DNA of 43,793 nucleotides from Desulfobacterales bacterium (lineage in GTDB: Bacteria > Desulfobacterota > Desulfobacteria > Desulfobacterales > JADGBH01): the NCBI GenBank assembly GCA_015231595.1, contig JADGBH010000037.1:1-43793 (forward strand). The letters run 5' to 3'. Below, one piece after another: positions 16,587 to 26,129 of the stretch (position 1 is the first letter of the stretch; every line of letters begins with the position of its first letter). The notes under the pieces are model-generated. The model saw nothing but the letters and a program-made list of their open reading frames with translations, did no database searches and was not told the origin of the DNA. Both the position numbers and the translations under genes were made by a program.

Positions 16587-17360
16587 ATGGATCTAATGAA
16601 AAAACTAATTAAGAAATATTCAAGGCGTTCGTTTGTCAGGATTTTTTTTTATAGCACTTTCTTATTATGTTTAATGTGTGCTGGAATTTACTTAGGCAAC
16701 GATTTTTTACTTTCCAAAATAACAAGCATTGCTGAAGCAAAACCTGATGACCCTCAAATAGTAGAATTATTTAATCTTGCAACTATCATTAATGATAATC
16801 TATTAATTTATGTTATTCCTATATTCTGTGGTGTATTTTATCTATTTATTTTAATAATGTGGATGTCTCTTCGTTTTGCAGTATCTAAGCTCATTAAGGC
16901 TGATTTATCTTCAATATCCCAGAAAAATTTAGACAATGCTGGAGATGAAAGCCTTTCCCAGAAAGACAGAAAAGAGCAAGCAAAAAGAATTTATCTCCAT
17001 CTTTTTTCTGTACTTCAAAGAGAAGGAAGATTTATGGATTTTTTATCTGAAGATTTAACTCTTTATGAAGATGAGCAAATAGGCTCCGCTGTGAGAAATA
17101 TCCATGAAAATTGTAAAAAAATTATTGACAAATATCTTTCACCAAAAGAAGTTATCAATCAAGAAGAAGGGGAGGAAATTAATATCATGCCAGACTTTGA
17201 TGCAAATTCGATAAAATTAATCGGAAATGTTGTAGGCTCTCCGCCTTTTAAAGGAATTTTACGTCATAAAGGATGGAAGGCAACAAAACTTGAGCCGCCA
17301 ACCCTTTCTCCTTCTCAAGATTCAAAAATAATAGCACCGGCTGAAGTAGAAATTCCTTAA
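16587..17360 (+). CDS. DUF2760 domain membrane-anchored protein
   Basis: The 257-residue protein has two N-terminal membrane segments (about 17-38 and 70-95). It is followed by the DUF2760 signature: LHLFSVLQREGRFMDFL, DEQIGSAVRNIHENCKK, NSIKLIGNVVGSPPFKG, LRHKGWKATK and the terminal IAPAEVEIP. In other genomes the family often sits beside Hsp70-like genes; none is here. Function unknown. A short gap (35 bases) leads to the EAL gene, so the two may be co-expressed. Confidence 0.85.
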   Translation: MDLMKKLIKKYSRRSFVRIFFYSTFLLCLMCAGIYLGNDFLLSKITSIAEAKPDDPQIVELFNLATIINDNLLIYVIPIFCGVFYLFILIMWMSLRFAVSKLIKADLSSISQKNLDNAGDESLSQKDRKEQAKRIYLHLFSVLQREGRFMDFLSEDLTLYEDEQIGSAVRNIHENCKKIIDKYLSPKEVINQEEGEEINIMPDFDANSIKLIGNVVGSPPFKGILRHKGWKATKLEPPTLSPSQDSKIIAPAEVEIP

Positions 17361-17395
17361 ATTATATATAACATCAATTTGTAAAAGGAACACTT

Positions 17396-19441
17396 ATGGA
17401 AAGCAATATTATAACCGAAAATGATAAGCAAAAAATACTCGATCTATTTTTTAAAAACTCTATTATAGGATTCTGTATCACTGATAATGAAGGAATCTTT
17501 GTTGAAGTAAACAAAGCTTATTGTGACATTTATGGCTATAAAAAAAATGAATTAATTGGCAAAAGCTTTTTGATTGTTGTTCCTGAGGACAAAAAAGCTG
17601 AAGTATCTAAAATATACAAAGAATCTATGATTGACGGAAAAGAGATTCCATCCGAATGGAAGGCTGTAAAAAAGGACAAATCATTAATAAATATACAAGT
17701 GACAGCAAATATATTTACAAACAATGATGGGAAAAAATTTAAAATCACAACTGTTTCAGATATTACAGAAAGAAAAAAATTTGAAATGGAACTTAAAAAG
17801 CTTTCAATGGCAATTGAAGAAAGCATCAATATTGTGTTTATTACCGATTTAAAAGGAATAATTGAGTATGTAAATCCAATGTTTGAAAAAATAACCGGTT
17901 ATTCCAGCCAAGAAGCAATAGGACAGGTTCCAAGCATATTAGCATCAGGAGAAACTACAAGAGCGCAATATTCGGAGTTTTGGAAAACTATCAAGTCTGG
18001 AAAAACTTGGAGAGGCGATTTTAAAAATAAAAAGAAAAACGGAGAATTCTATTGGGCAAAAGGTTTAGTTTCTCCTATAAAAAATGAGCTTAATCAAATT
18101 AGTCATTTTCTCGCAATACAGGAAGATGTATCAGCAAAAATGATTGCCGAACAAAAAGCTGAATATCTTACAAACTATGACGGTCTTACAGGATTATTGA
18201 ATAGGGATAAATTTATTGAAAAATTGGAAAAACAAATAGCAACTATAGATAAAGGCTGTTTTGTAATATCTGATTTAGACGGGTTTAAAGATATTAATGA
18301 TATATATGGGCATAATTTTGCTAATGATTTTTTTAAAAGGCTTATTGGCATTATGAAGCAAAAATTAGCCGAAAACTTGGAATATGATAAATACCTTATA
18401 GGCAGGCTTGGAGAAGATGATATAGGAATATTGTTCCAAACTAATTCCGATGAAACATTTAAAATTATCGAGGATATTAGAAAAAATATTGAAAGCTTCA
18501 GATTTACAGATAAATCAATTCAAGCGACCGTATCATCAGGTATAGTTCAATTTCCAGAATACGGAAAAGATATTCAAGTTATTATAAGCAATGCTAATAT
18601 GGCATTACACAGGTCAAAAATATTCGGTAAAAACAAAACGTCAATATTTACGGACAAAGACAAAGAACTTCAAAAAATCCATACAAGACTTCATCAAAAA
18701 GATAAAATTCTTAAAGCCCTTGATGAAGACCGATTTGAAATTTATTTTCAGCCTTTGCTTGATTTAAAAACAAACGAAATTCACCATTATGAAGTTCTCG
18801 CCAGAATGCGAGGAGAAGACGGAAGAATTATCCTTCCAGGATATTTTATACCTGCTGCCGAAGCTTTTGGATTAATCAGCTATATTGATAAGGTAATTAC
18901 AAAAAAAGCTATTAAATATCAATCAGATTTAATGAAACAAGGCCAATTTTACACTTTTGCCATGAATCTTTCAGGCAAAGAACTTGGCGATGATGACATG
19001 CTTAATTATCTGAAAGAAGAAATCAAAAGCGTAGGTGCTGACCCAAAAGGTCTTGTATTTGAAATAACTGAAACCGCTGCAATACACGATATAGACAGAG
19101 CTATAAAATTTATAAATTCTTTACAGTCAATGGGCTGTAGCTTTTCTTTAGATGATTTTGGAGTAGGGTTTACATCATTCACTTATTTAAGGGATATGAA
19201 TGTTGATTTTATAAAAATCGACGGCGCTTTTGTTAAAAGAATAAAGGAAAACAAAACGGATAAAGCTATAGTAAAATCAATCAACACTATCGCTAAAGAA
19301 ATGAAAATTAAAACCATAGCTGAATTTGTAGAAGATGAAGCCACATTAAAAATTTTAAAAGAACTTGAAGTAGATTTTGGGCAAGGCTTTCTTATAGGGA
19401 AACCCGCTCCAACATTAATAAGTGACAGGCTATTCAGATAA
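17396..19441 (+). CDS. PAS-PAS-GGDEF-EAL protein, probable c-di-GMP phosphodiesterase
   Basis: The 681-residue cytosolic protein has PAS 1 (about 10-120), PAS 2 with PAC (135-250), GGDEF (255-420) and EAL (430-680). The GGDEF active site is degenerate (GRLGEDDIGIL instead of GGDEF), so cyclase activity is unlikely. The EAL site is largely intact: YFQPLLDL, YEVLARM (EVL variant), FAMNLSG, FEITETA, LDDFGVGFTS, IKIDGAF and QGFLIG. It is therefore probably a sensor-controlled phosphodiesterase, with the GGDEF perhaps a GTP-binding regulator. Dispersed palindromes flank the DUF2760-EAL pair. Confidence 0.9.
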   Translation: MESNIITENDKQKILDLFFKNSIIGFCITDNEGIFVEVNKAYCDIYGYKKNELIGKSFLIVVPEDKKAEVSKIYKESMIDGKEIPSEWKAVKKDKSLINIQVTANIFTNNDGKKFKITTVSDITERKKFEMELKKLSMAIEESINIVFITDLKGIIEYVNPMFEKITGYSSQEAIGQVPSILASGETTRAQYSEFWKTIKSGKTWRGDFKNKKKNGEFYWAKGLVSPIKNELNQISHFLAIQEDVSAKMIAEQKAEYLTNYDGLTGLLNRDKFIEKLEKQIATIDKGCFVISDLDGFKDINDIYGHNFANDFFKRLIGIMKQKLAENLEYDKYLIGRLGEDDIGILFQTNSDETFKIIEDIRKNIESFRFTDKSIQATVSSGIVQFPEYGKDIQVIISNANMALHRSKIFGKNKTSIFTDKDKELQKIHTRLHQKDKILKALDEDRFEIYFQPLLDLKTNEIHHYEVLARMRGEDGRIILPGYFIPAAEAFGLISYIDKVITKKAIKYQSDLMKQGQFYTFAMNLSGKELGDDDMLNYLKEEIKSVGADPKGLVFEITETAAIHDIDRAIKFINSLQSMGCSFSLDDFGVGFTSFTYLRDMNVDFIKIDGAFVKRIKENKTDKAIVKSINTIAKEMKIKTIAEFVEDEATLKILKELEVDFGQGFLIGKPAPTLISDRLFR

Positions 19442-19482
19442 TAATATATAATAATAAGTGAGAATTCATAAAAGTTTATAAA

Positions 19483-19553
19483 AAACTGGATTCCCGCCTT
19501 CGCGGGAATGACGTAGGTGTTGCGCCGTCATTCCCGAGAAGGCGGGAATCCAG
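19483..19553. repeat. Long palindromic dispersed repeat (dRS3-like), copy 2
   Basis: The left arm 19483-19513 equals that of copy 1 except for one base. The right arm 19526-19553 completes the palindrome around a 12-base spacer (one CGCG to CGAG-type change). It lies 41 bases after the EAL stop and may terminate that transcript. Confidence 0.85.
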
Positions 19554-19655
19554 AATTCAAAGTGTAAACTAAAATTGCCAGCGTAAAAAAAGTTATAATT
19601 TATTATGGATTTTCGAGTAGTTTGAAATGATGGACAAACATCATGGAGGAAATAA

Positions 19656-20744
19656 ATGCCTACTGCAAATAAAGGAACTATTTTAATTGTAAATGACCAT
19701 GAAGAAAATTTAAAGAATCTAAGTTCCATTTTAACTAAAAATGGATATATAGTTCATCCAGTAATTAGCGCTCAATTGGCTCTTAAAGCAGTTTCCCAAT
19801 GCCAACCTGACCTAATTTTACTCGACATTCTTATGCCTGATATGGGAGGGTATGAAGTATGTGAATGCCTAAAAGCCAATGAAGAAAGTCGTGATATTCC
19901 AGTTATTTTTATTAGTGTTGTAGAAGATATATCAGCTAAAGTAAAGGCTTTTCAGATGGGATGTGTGGACTATATGACTAAGCCATTTCGTGAGGAAGAA
20001 ATATTAGTACGTATAGAGCTACATTTAAAATTAAGACAAATGGAATTATCTCTCAAGGCGGCAAACGCTCAACTTCAACAAAAAATTACTGAACAGAAAC
20101 GAATAACTGAACAACTTATCCAATCTAAAAAAATGGCGGCTATTGGAACGTTAGCCGGAGGGATTGCTCACGAATTCAATAATATTATTGGAATTATTAC
20201 AGGAAATATTTCTTATGCTCTATCTCAAATAAATGAGAATGAAGAGCTTTTCGAAGTGCTATCAGATGTTCAAGACGGAGCAAATCAAGCAAAAAAACTA
20301 ACGCAGCGGCTTATTACTTTTGCTGAAGGAGATACTCCAATTAAAACGACAAAGTTTGATTTCAAAAAATCTGGAAAAATCCTTGTCATGGATGATCAAG
20401 AAGCCATATTGAAATTAACCGGAAGACTTTTAAACTATATGGGATATGAAGCTGCTTTTGCAAAGGATGGAGAGCAGGTTATTAAAATATATCAAGAAGC
20501 ATTAAAATCCGGAAATCCATTTGACGTAGTGATTCTTGATTTAACAATTCCAGAGAAAATGGGTGGTATAGAAACCATAAAAGAATTATTGAAGATCGAT
20601 CCAAAAGTTAAAGCTCTTGTTTCAAGTGGATATTCAATCGATCCTGTAATGGCTAATTTTCAAGATTATGGTTTCTGTGGAGCTCTTCCTAAGCCGTATA
20701 CAAAGAAACAATTATCTGAGACTTTAAATCAAATATTAAAATGA
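19656..20744 (+). CDS. REC-HisKA-REC protein lacking the HATPase domain
   Basis: Domains: receiver 1 (6-125; LLDILMPDMGG acceptor Asp, YMTKPF Lys, but the first acidic residue is Asn in IVNDHEEN), a coiled coil, HisKA with AHEFNNIIG (His about 172), then directly receiver 2 from about 240 (ILVMDDQEA, VILDLTIP, LPKPYT). Full-length relatives have about 150 residues of HATPase between FAEGDTPIK and GKILVMDD. Here the junction TTKFDFKKSG joins them in frame. It cannot autophosphorylate, but its His may relay phosphate. GGAGG precedes the ATG. The next gene overlaps by ATGA. Confidence 0.85.
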   Translation: MPTANKGTILIVNDHEENLKNLSSILTKNGYIVHPVISAQLALKAVSQCQPDLILLDILMPDMGGYEVCECLKANEESRDIPVIFISVVEDISAKVKAFQMGCVDYMTKPFREEEILVRIELHLKLRQMELSLKAANAQLQQKITEQKRITEQLIQSKKMAAIGTLAGGIAHEFNNIIGIITGNISYALSQINENEELFEVLSDVQDGANQAKKLTQRLITFAEGDTPIKTTKFDFKKSGKILVMDDQEAILKLTGRLLNYMGYEAAFAKDGEQVIKIYQEALKSGNPFDVVILDLTIPEKMGGIETIKELLKIDPKVKALVSSGYSIDPVMANFQDYGFCGALPKPYTKKQLSETLNQILK

Positions 20745-21646
20745 AACCTTTATTTCCTAAACGACTATGTAAAGGCGAAACAATAGGAATTGCAGCACCG
20801 GCTGGAGCCTTTAATATTGAAAAATTTAATCAAGGCATTGAAATATTAAAAAATCAAGGATTCAATGTTGTTACACCTGAAGGTATCTTTAATCAAAAAT
20901 CATATTTTGCTGGTAGTGATACTGAAAGAGCTAAAATATTAAATAGACTTTTTGCCGACAAAAGTATAAAAGCCATTATTGCGGCAAGAGGTGGTTTTGG
21001 CTCAATGAAAATCCTTAATCTTATTAATTTTAATTCAATAAGAAAAAATAAAAAAATCTTTATTGGCTTTAGCGATATATCGGCTATATTAGGACATATC
21101 TGGAAACAAAGCAGACTCGTTTGTTTTCATGGACCTGTTGTTACAAACCTCAATTCCATAGATGCGTTATCAATACAATCCTTAATTTATGCAATCTCTT
21201 CTGATAATACCATTGAAATAAAAACATCTTTAAATCATGTTATAAAAAAAGGAACTTCCGAAGGAATAATACTTGGAGGTAATTTATCTACTATTTGCCA
21301 TCTTGTTGGAACACCATTTCAAATTAATTTTAGAAATAGCATAATGTTTATTGAAGATATAAATGAGCCTCCTTATAAAATTGATAGAATGCTTACTCAA
21401 ATGAATCTTGCAGGATGTTTCAATGGAATAAAAGGCATTATGCTTGGATCTTTTGAAAACTGTGGAGATTTAAACGAAATTTATAAAATACTTGATGAAC
21501 AGTTTATGAAAAAAAAGATTCCAATACTCGGAGGGTTTGATATCGGACATTCTACACGAAATCTTACTATACCGCTTGGCATCAAAGCTATAATTGATAC
21601 AAACAACAATTCACTAATTTATAAAAAATGTGCTACTGAAAAATAA
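20741..21646 (+). CDS. ldcA: LD-carboxypeptidase (S66 family, LdcA)
   Basis: The 301-residue protein matches muropeptide L,D-carboxypeptidase, which removes the terminal D-Ala from cytoplasmic murein tetrapeptides during recycling. Signatures: GIAAPAGAF, AARGGFGSMK, the nucleophile Ser in GFSDIS, the catalytic Glu in FIEDINEPPYKIDRML, and the His in DIGHSTRN. Length matches the family. It overlaps the preceding REC-HisKA-REC gene by 4 bases (ATGA) and is followed by cinA after 29 bases, which suggests co-transcription. Confidence 0.92.
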   Translation: MKPLFPKRLCKGETIGIAAPAGAFNIEKFNQGIEILKNQGFNVVTPEGIFNQKSYFAGSDTERAKILNRLFADKSIKAIIAARGGFGSMKILNLINFNSIRKNKKIFIGFSDISAILGHIWKQSRLVCFHGPVVTNLNSIDALSIQSLIYAISSDNTIEIKTSLNHVIKKGTSEGIILGGNLSTICHLVGTPFQINFRNSIMFIEDINEPPYKIDRMLTQMNLAGCFNGIKGIMLGSFENCGDLNEIYKILDEQFMKKKIPILGGFDIGHSTRNLTIPLGIKAIIDTNNNSLIYKKCATEK

Positions 21647-21675
21647 CACAGAATCTGCGTTTTAAGGAACTTATT

Positions 21676-22965
21676 ATGAAATTTGAAATCCTTGCAACAG
21701 GAAATGAACTTACAACAGGAAAAATCATTGACAGTAATTCCGCATATATTGCTACTAAACTTCAAGAATGCGGTTGTGAAGTAAGCAGGTTAAATTGTGT
21801 CGGAGATGATAAGGACTCAATAGTGTCCATTTTAAAAGAAATAAGCCAAAGAGCAGATATATCAATAGTAACAGGAGGATTAGGGCCAACTACGGATGAT
21901 CTCACTTCTGATGCTGCAGCTATTGCATCAGAAAAAAATCTGCTTTTTCATGAAAATGTTTGCGAGCATATTAAAGATTTATTTAAAAAATTTGGTAGAA
22001 CTATGCCTGAAGCCAATAAAAAACAGGCTTTCTTCCCTGAGAAATCTGAAATACTTGACAATCCTGTCGGAACTGCGCCCGGATTTTATCTGGTTATTAG
22101 CAAATGCCACTTCTTTTTTATGCCCGGAGTTCCAAGTGAAATGTATAAAATGTTTGATGAACAAGTCATGCCCCGCATATATAAAATTCTTGGAATACAA
22201 AAAGATTTTACTTTGTCAAAAAATTTTTCCTTGTTCGGAATGCCGGAGTCGTTAATCAGCTCTAAACTTGAAGATTTTTCTAAAATATTTAAATCTATAA
22301 ATGTTGGAATGAGGGCAAAATTTCCTGATATTGAAGTAACACTTTATGGGAAAGGCTCAGAAAAAGTTCAAATTAATAACGAATTGGATTTAGCGTCCAA
22401 TGAGCTTATGAATAGGCTTGGAAATTATGTTTATTCCACAAATAAAGAATCCATAGAAAAAATCATTGGGAATTTACTTTTAAACACAAATGCAACATTA
22501 TCTTTAGCTGAAAGCTGTACAGGTGGTCTTATCAGTCATATGATTACTTCCGTTTCTGGAAGTTCAGATTATTTCCTTTTTTCAGGAGTTACATATTCAA
22601 ATGAAGCAAAGGTATCAGTGTTGGGGGTTTCACAAAATACTTTGGAAACACATGGAGCTGTAAGCCAAGAAACCGTAACAGAAATGGTCAGAGGCGTTCA
22701 AAATTTAACAGGCTCAACATATTCCATTGCAACAAGCGGCATAGCTGGACCTACTGGCGGAACTGAAACAAAACCTGTAGGAACTCTATGCGTAGGATTA
22801 GCTTATCCTAATGGATTAGAAAGTTTTCATCTATACTTGCCAATTGGTGATAGAATACAAAAAAAAGAAATTTTTGCTTTTGCCGCTCTTGATATTTTAA
22901 GAAGAAAAATTCTAAATATGCCTTATCTAAAAGCTTTGATGGTTGCTCACACAAAAGTTGTTTAA
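21676..22965 (+). CDS. cinA: CinA family protein, nicotinamide-nucleotide amidase
   Basis: The 429-residue protein has an N-terminal MoCF-like/COG1058 domain (ATGNELTTGKIIDSNSAYIA, TGGLGPTTDDLT, MPGVPSEMYKM; ADP-ribose pyrophosphatase in some members). The C-terminal PncC domain (LAESCTGGLISHMITSVSGSS, GVTYSNEAKVSVLGV, TSGIAGPTGGTETKPVGT) deamidates nicotinamide mononucleotide in pyridine-nucleotide salvage. The domain order and length are standard. It is the last gene of the plus-strand group. Confidence 0.95.
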   Translation: MKFEILATGNELTTGKIIDSNSAYIATKLQECGCEVSRLNCVGDDKDSIVSILKEISQRADISIVTGGLGPTTDDLTSDAAAIASEKNLLFHENVCEHIKDLFKKFGRTMPEANKKQAFFPEKSEILDNPVGTAPGFYLVISKCHFFFMPGVPSEMYKMFDEQVMPRIYKILGIQKDFTLSKNFSLFGMPESLISSKLEDFSKIFKSINVGMRAKFPDIEVTLYGKGSEKVQINNELDLASNELMNRLGNYVYSTNKESIEKIIGNLLLNTNATLSLAESCTGGLISHMITSVSGSSDYFLFSGVTYSNEAKVSVLGVSQNTLETHGAVSQETVTEMVRGVQNLTGSTYSIATSGIAGPTGGTETKPVGTLCVGLAYPNGLESFHLYLPIGDRIQKKEIFAFAALDILRRKILNMPYLKALMVAHTKVV

Positions 22966-22976
22966 AAGACAATCCT

Positions 22977-23000
22977 ATTATTGATAGCAATATCAATAAT
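22977..23000. terminator. AT-rich hairpin between convergent genes
   Basis: ATTATTGATA (22977-22986), loop GCAA, TATCAATAAT (22991-23000) is a perfect 10-bp stem just after the cinA stop. The following AATAAAAAA gives no T-run on the plus strand, so it is a weak or bidirectional terminator. Confidence 0.45.
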
Positions 23001-23022
23001 AATAAAAAATTATATCTACATT

Positions 23023-23044
23023 CAATAATTTTAGCCTTAGTCAT
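23023..23044. repeat. 22-bp direct repeat, copy 1
   Basis: The 22 bases starting CAATAATTTTAGCCTTAG recur exactly at 26453-26474. Both copies lie just downstream of minus-strand stops (46 and 6 bases). Confidence 0.75.
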
Positions 23045-23089
23045 AGCTTTTTATTATTGATATAACATTCAATAATATTTATTTTTTAT

Positions 23090-26000
23090 CTATTTTAAAT
23101 TTTTTTCCAGCTTATTTATAGCGGCAATATATTCAGGCGACCTGTCAAGATAAAAAGAAAGCGCTCTTGAAAAATCTGTACCTACTATGGCATCAATAAA
23201 AAGAAGACATATTTCTTTCTGCCTGTGAATTAAAATAGATTGAGCTTCAAGTAATATTGTTCGCTCCACAGGAGATAATTGAGCTATAGTTTCTCTAAAA
23301 GCATCCCTCGCTCTTGGTTGGTACATCCAAAAATACAGTAAATCAAGGGTATTAATTATAATAATATTTGCTATATCGATTGCTTCTGTATTTCCTGTGC
23401 TTTTTATTTTTGAAGGAGTTTTAAGCATTTCCATAACATCAGATGCAGGGTAAAGGGCTTCAAGCTTAGTGTAAGCATCAAAAAATTGGTCAATTTTATT
23501 TTCATATTCCCTTAAACGAATATTTATATTTTGCTTTCTGTCTGCAAGACCTTCAATAAAGCCAGCAACACAATCAGATGCTGTTTTAGAAATTATTGCC
23601 GCCCATTTTTGAAGAATATCAAAAATATTAGGAACTCCCACAGCAATTAATATACTTCCGACTATAAAATTAAATAAAATAGCAACAGGTATAGATATTA
23701 CACTTCTAAAAAAATTTCCAACTACAGCTTCCCGCGGAAGTCCCCGAAAAAAATTGTGGCTTACAAGGTAAATTCCATTAACTAAAGCCATTATGCCATA
23801 AAGCAAAATAGGTTCAGTTTTAGTTGTAATGCTAAAAGTTTGGTTTAAAATTAATGTTTTAGTAAAATAATCAAGTAAAGGCACTGAAAAGCCTGTAAAA
23901 AGGAGAGAATCAGTAATTCTTTCCCAACTTACATACTCTTTCCACCTAAGAAGTGGTGAACGTTTTAAACCGCCGCCACCTAAAACTGATTGAAATATAT
24001 TCCGTAAACCAGTTATTCCAAACCAGATAAAAGCTCCAAAATAAGCAAGAAGCCACCAGTCATTAGTTAATGCAAAGGTTAAAAATGCAGGAATAAATCC
24101 AGCTATGACTTTAAGAATATTTTTTATTTTTGTTCTTAAATAAGGAAAGGCAAATCCAATGGAGCTTTCTTCTTTTTTAGGGGTAATAAATAACTCATTT
24201 GAATAATCTTCGTGAATACCTCCTAAAGCAACTATGTTTCCTTGTTCAGTCATTCTTGTGGAATGATCAAGGTAAAGCCAGTCGTTAGTTATCTCATAAG
24301 CTATAAATTTAAAAAAAGATATTTTATTTAAAAGCCTATAAAATAAGGCTTTAGTGAGTTTTATATCTTCTTGGGGTATAAATGTTTTACGCTTATAGGC
24401 ACGCACATTAATAGGTATAACTTTCCATTTTGACAGCTTTTTTATTTGATTTTGAGTCTTCAACGGCAAGGTATCAATTACAGATAAGCCCATTCCATAC
24501 ATTTGAGACGAACGGCCTGTTGAATCGCTTCCAATCCTTGACTTTAAAAATGATACTTTATACATATCTTTAAAATCAGAAATATCGTGAAGTATATTTG
24601 TAAGCCTTTTCACTCGGTCAATTTTATCAAAGTATGATGAATCTTCAACCTTCTTTATTACCTCTTGCATGAGATTTTTTAATGGGATAACATTGCTCGC
24701 ATTTATAGCTTCCTGAAGTCTAATAATATCGGGTATATGATCTCTAATTCCGCTTGTGTAGTCTTTTAAATTAAATATTTCAAGCCGGGTTATCTTTCCT
24801 GATGATTCATAAAGTATTTCTATAACATCTTCAACCCTAAGATTGCTAAGATTAAGTGTTAAACGATAGCCATAAGTAAGACCTACCAATTTTTCTAACA
24901 GTTCATAGGGTCTTAATGTAAGCAATTCTGGAATATCTTTATTATCACTTGGAACATTAGGATTAAAGATATCAGGATTTTTATCGGGCTCAAGATATTT
25001 TTCTACTATATCTTCCGAACTAATTTTATTCATCTCAGATAATAAAGCTTCTATTCTTTTTTTCTCATCTACATCGGCTTTGTCGTAAATACTTCTTAAT
25101 TCTTCAACTTTCTTTTGCATAGCCGGAAGCATATTAACCATAATAAAACTCCCAAGATGAAGCAAAGAAGACTGCCCAGAGCCAACAAAATTTAAAAATT
25201 CTAATTTTTGTATGGACTCAAGATTAAGACTGTATAAATCATTTATCACAAGACGATGTTTTTTATTAAATTCTTCGAGTACTGAAAATACATATTTTTG
25301 CCTATATTCAGATAAGTTTCTGCCTTTCTCCATAAGAGCTGTTACATTATTTTCAGCTAAAAAACACAAAAAAGCTTGAGCATCTGGAAATCCCCTTGGA
25401 ACCCAAATAATTTGGGCATAATTATTTCTAAATCTGGTTGGAAATTCAATACCTATTCGCAGAGTTATATCCATCAATTGTGCAGCCTCAATTAATTCCG
25501 CTGCAAATTGAGGCTGAATATGGCTATAATAAATAACTCTAAGCCTTCTTATACCTTTTATCCAAGCATCCATCATTAAATGAGCTGGGGATTTTCTGCC
25601 TTTTGTATTTACATCATGTACGTGGTCGTCAAAAGATAATTGATTCCATTCTTCAGGCATTTCTAAAAGATGATAGGTTTTTAGCATTTCTCTTACTATG
25701 CGAGGCTTTCCAGATGCCGTAACTCTAAAATCATGGGCGAGCTTTAATTGAAAATTATAATTGCCATGAGCTCGAACTATTTCTTTCATTATCTGCAGCA
25801 AAACCCTGCCGGTATTCTTCGACATTGAGCCTTCAGCAGTAATTAGGATTTCATCTCGTAAAGCCCTCAAAGCATTCAATCGTTCATCAATAGCGCCTAA
25901 TTCAATTGAGTTTAAAATATGCACAACAGAATAAGCAAGCCTAAGCCCCCTTGATTCTGTCATTTCCTTGATTCCATGGGGATGAAAGAAAGGATAAAAC

Positions 26001-26110
26001 TTTCGTTTTATATATTCTGTAGATTTGCCTTCTTTTAAAACTTCATTTACTATGCTCAAAAGAGCATGGTCACGTTTGTCGAAAAGTAATTTACTAATTA
26101 AATTTTTCAT
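23090..26110 (-). CDS. Large membrane protein of unknown function
   Basis: I do not recognise this 1006-residue protein. Residues about 170-280 contain YYSHIQPQFAAELIEAAQL and LRIGIEFPTRFRNNYAQIIWVPRG, which hint at a TIM-barrel/PHP-like alpha-beta core, but metal-binding motifs are not clear. Around residues 650-870 there are four or five hydrophobic segments (VIAGFIPAFLTFALT, WLLAYFGAFIWFGITGL, LLYGIMALVNGIYLVS, ISIPVAILFNFIVGSILIAV) with a GGGGLKR loop; the last 130 residues are helical. The start is set at ATG 26110 (MKNLISKLLF). The frame also opens from ATG 26200, but those extra 30 codons come from the inserted element. The ribosome binding site is weak. It may be a cytosolic sensor or enzyme domain on a membrane anchor. 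Confidence 0.8.
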   Translation of the reverse strand: MKNLISKLLFDKRDHALLSIVNEVLKEGKSTEYIKRKFYPFFHPHGIKEMTESRGLRLAYSVVHILNSIELGAIDERLNALRALRDEILITAEGSMSKNTGRVLLQIMKEIVRAHGNYNFQLKLAHDFRVTASGKPRIVREMLKTYHLLEMPEEWNQLSFDDHVHDVNTKGRKSPAHLMMDAWIKGIRRLRVIYYSHIQPQFAAELIEAAQLMDITLRIGIEFPTRFRNNYAQIIWVPRGFPDAQAFLCFLAENNVTALMEKGRNLSEYRQKYVFSVLEEFNKKHRLVINDLYSLNLESIQKLEFLNFVGSGQSSLLHLGSFIMVNMLPAMQKKVEELRSIYDKADVDEKKRIEALLSEMNKISSEDIVEKYLEPDKNPDIFNPNVPSDNKDIPELLTLRPYELLEKLVGLTYGYRLTLNLSNLRVEDVIEILYESSGKITRLEIFNLKDYTSGIRDHIPDIIRLQEAINASNVIPLKNLMQEVIKKVEDSSYFDKIDRVKRLTNILHDISDFKDMYKVSFLKSRIGSDSTGRSSQMYGMGLSVIDTLPLKTQNQIKKLSKWKVIPINVRAYKRKTFIPQEDIKLTKALFYRLLNKISFFKFIAYEITNDWLYLDHSTRMTEQGNIVALGGIHEDYSNELFITPKKEESSIGFAFPYLRTKIKNILKVIAGFIPAFLTFALTNDWWLLAYFGAFIWFGITGLRNIFQSVLGGGGLKRSPLLRWKEYVSWERITDSLLFTGFSVPLLDYFTKTLILNQTFSITTKTEPILLYGIMALVNGIYLVSHNFFRGLPREAVVGNFFRSVISIPVAILFNFIVGSILIAVGVPNIFDILQKWAAIISKTASDCVAGFIEGLADRKQNINIRLREYENKIDQFFDAYTKLEALYPASDVMEMLKTPSKIKSTGNTEAIDIANIIIINTLDLLYFWMYQPRARDAFRETIAQLSPVERTILLEAQSILIHRQKEICLLFIDAIVGTDFSRALSFYLDRSPEYIAAINKLEKNLK

Positions 26111-26129
26111 TTCAATTATACTTTTAGAT

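Noticed and set aside
19466..19729. Minus-strand ORF of 87 codons
   Set aside because: It reads through the palindromic repeat (SREGGNPVF-type string), a well-known false ORF.
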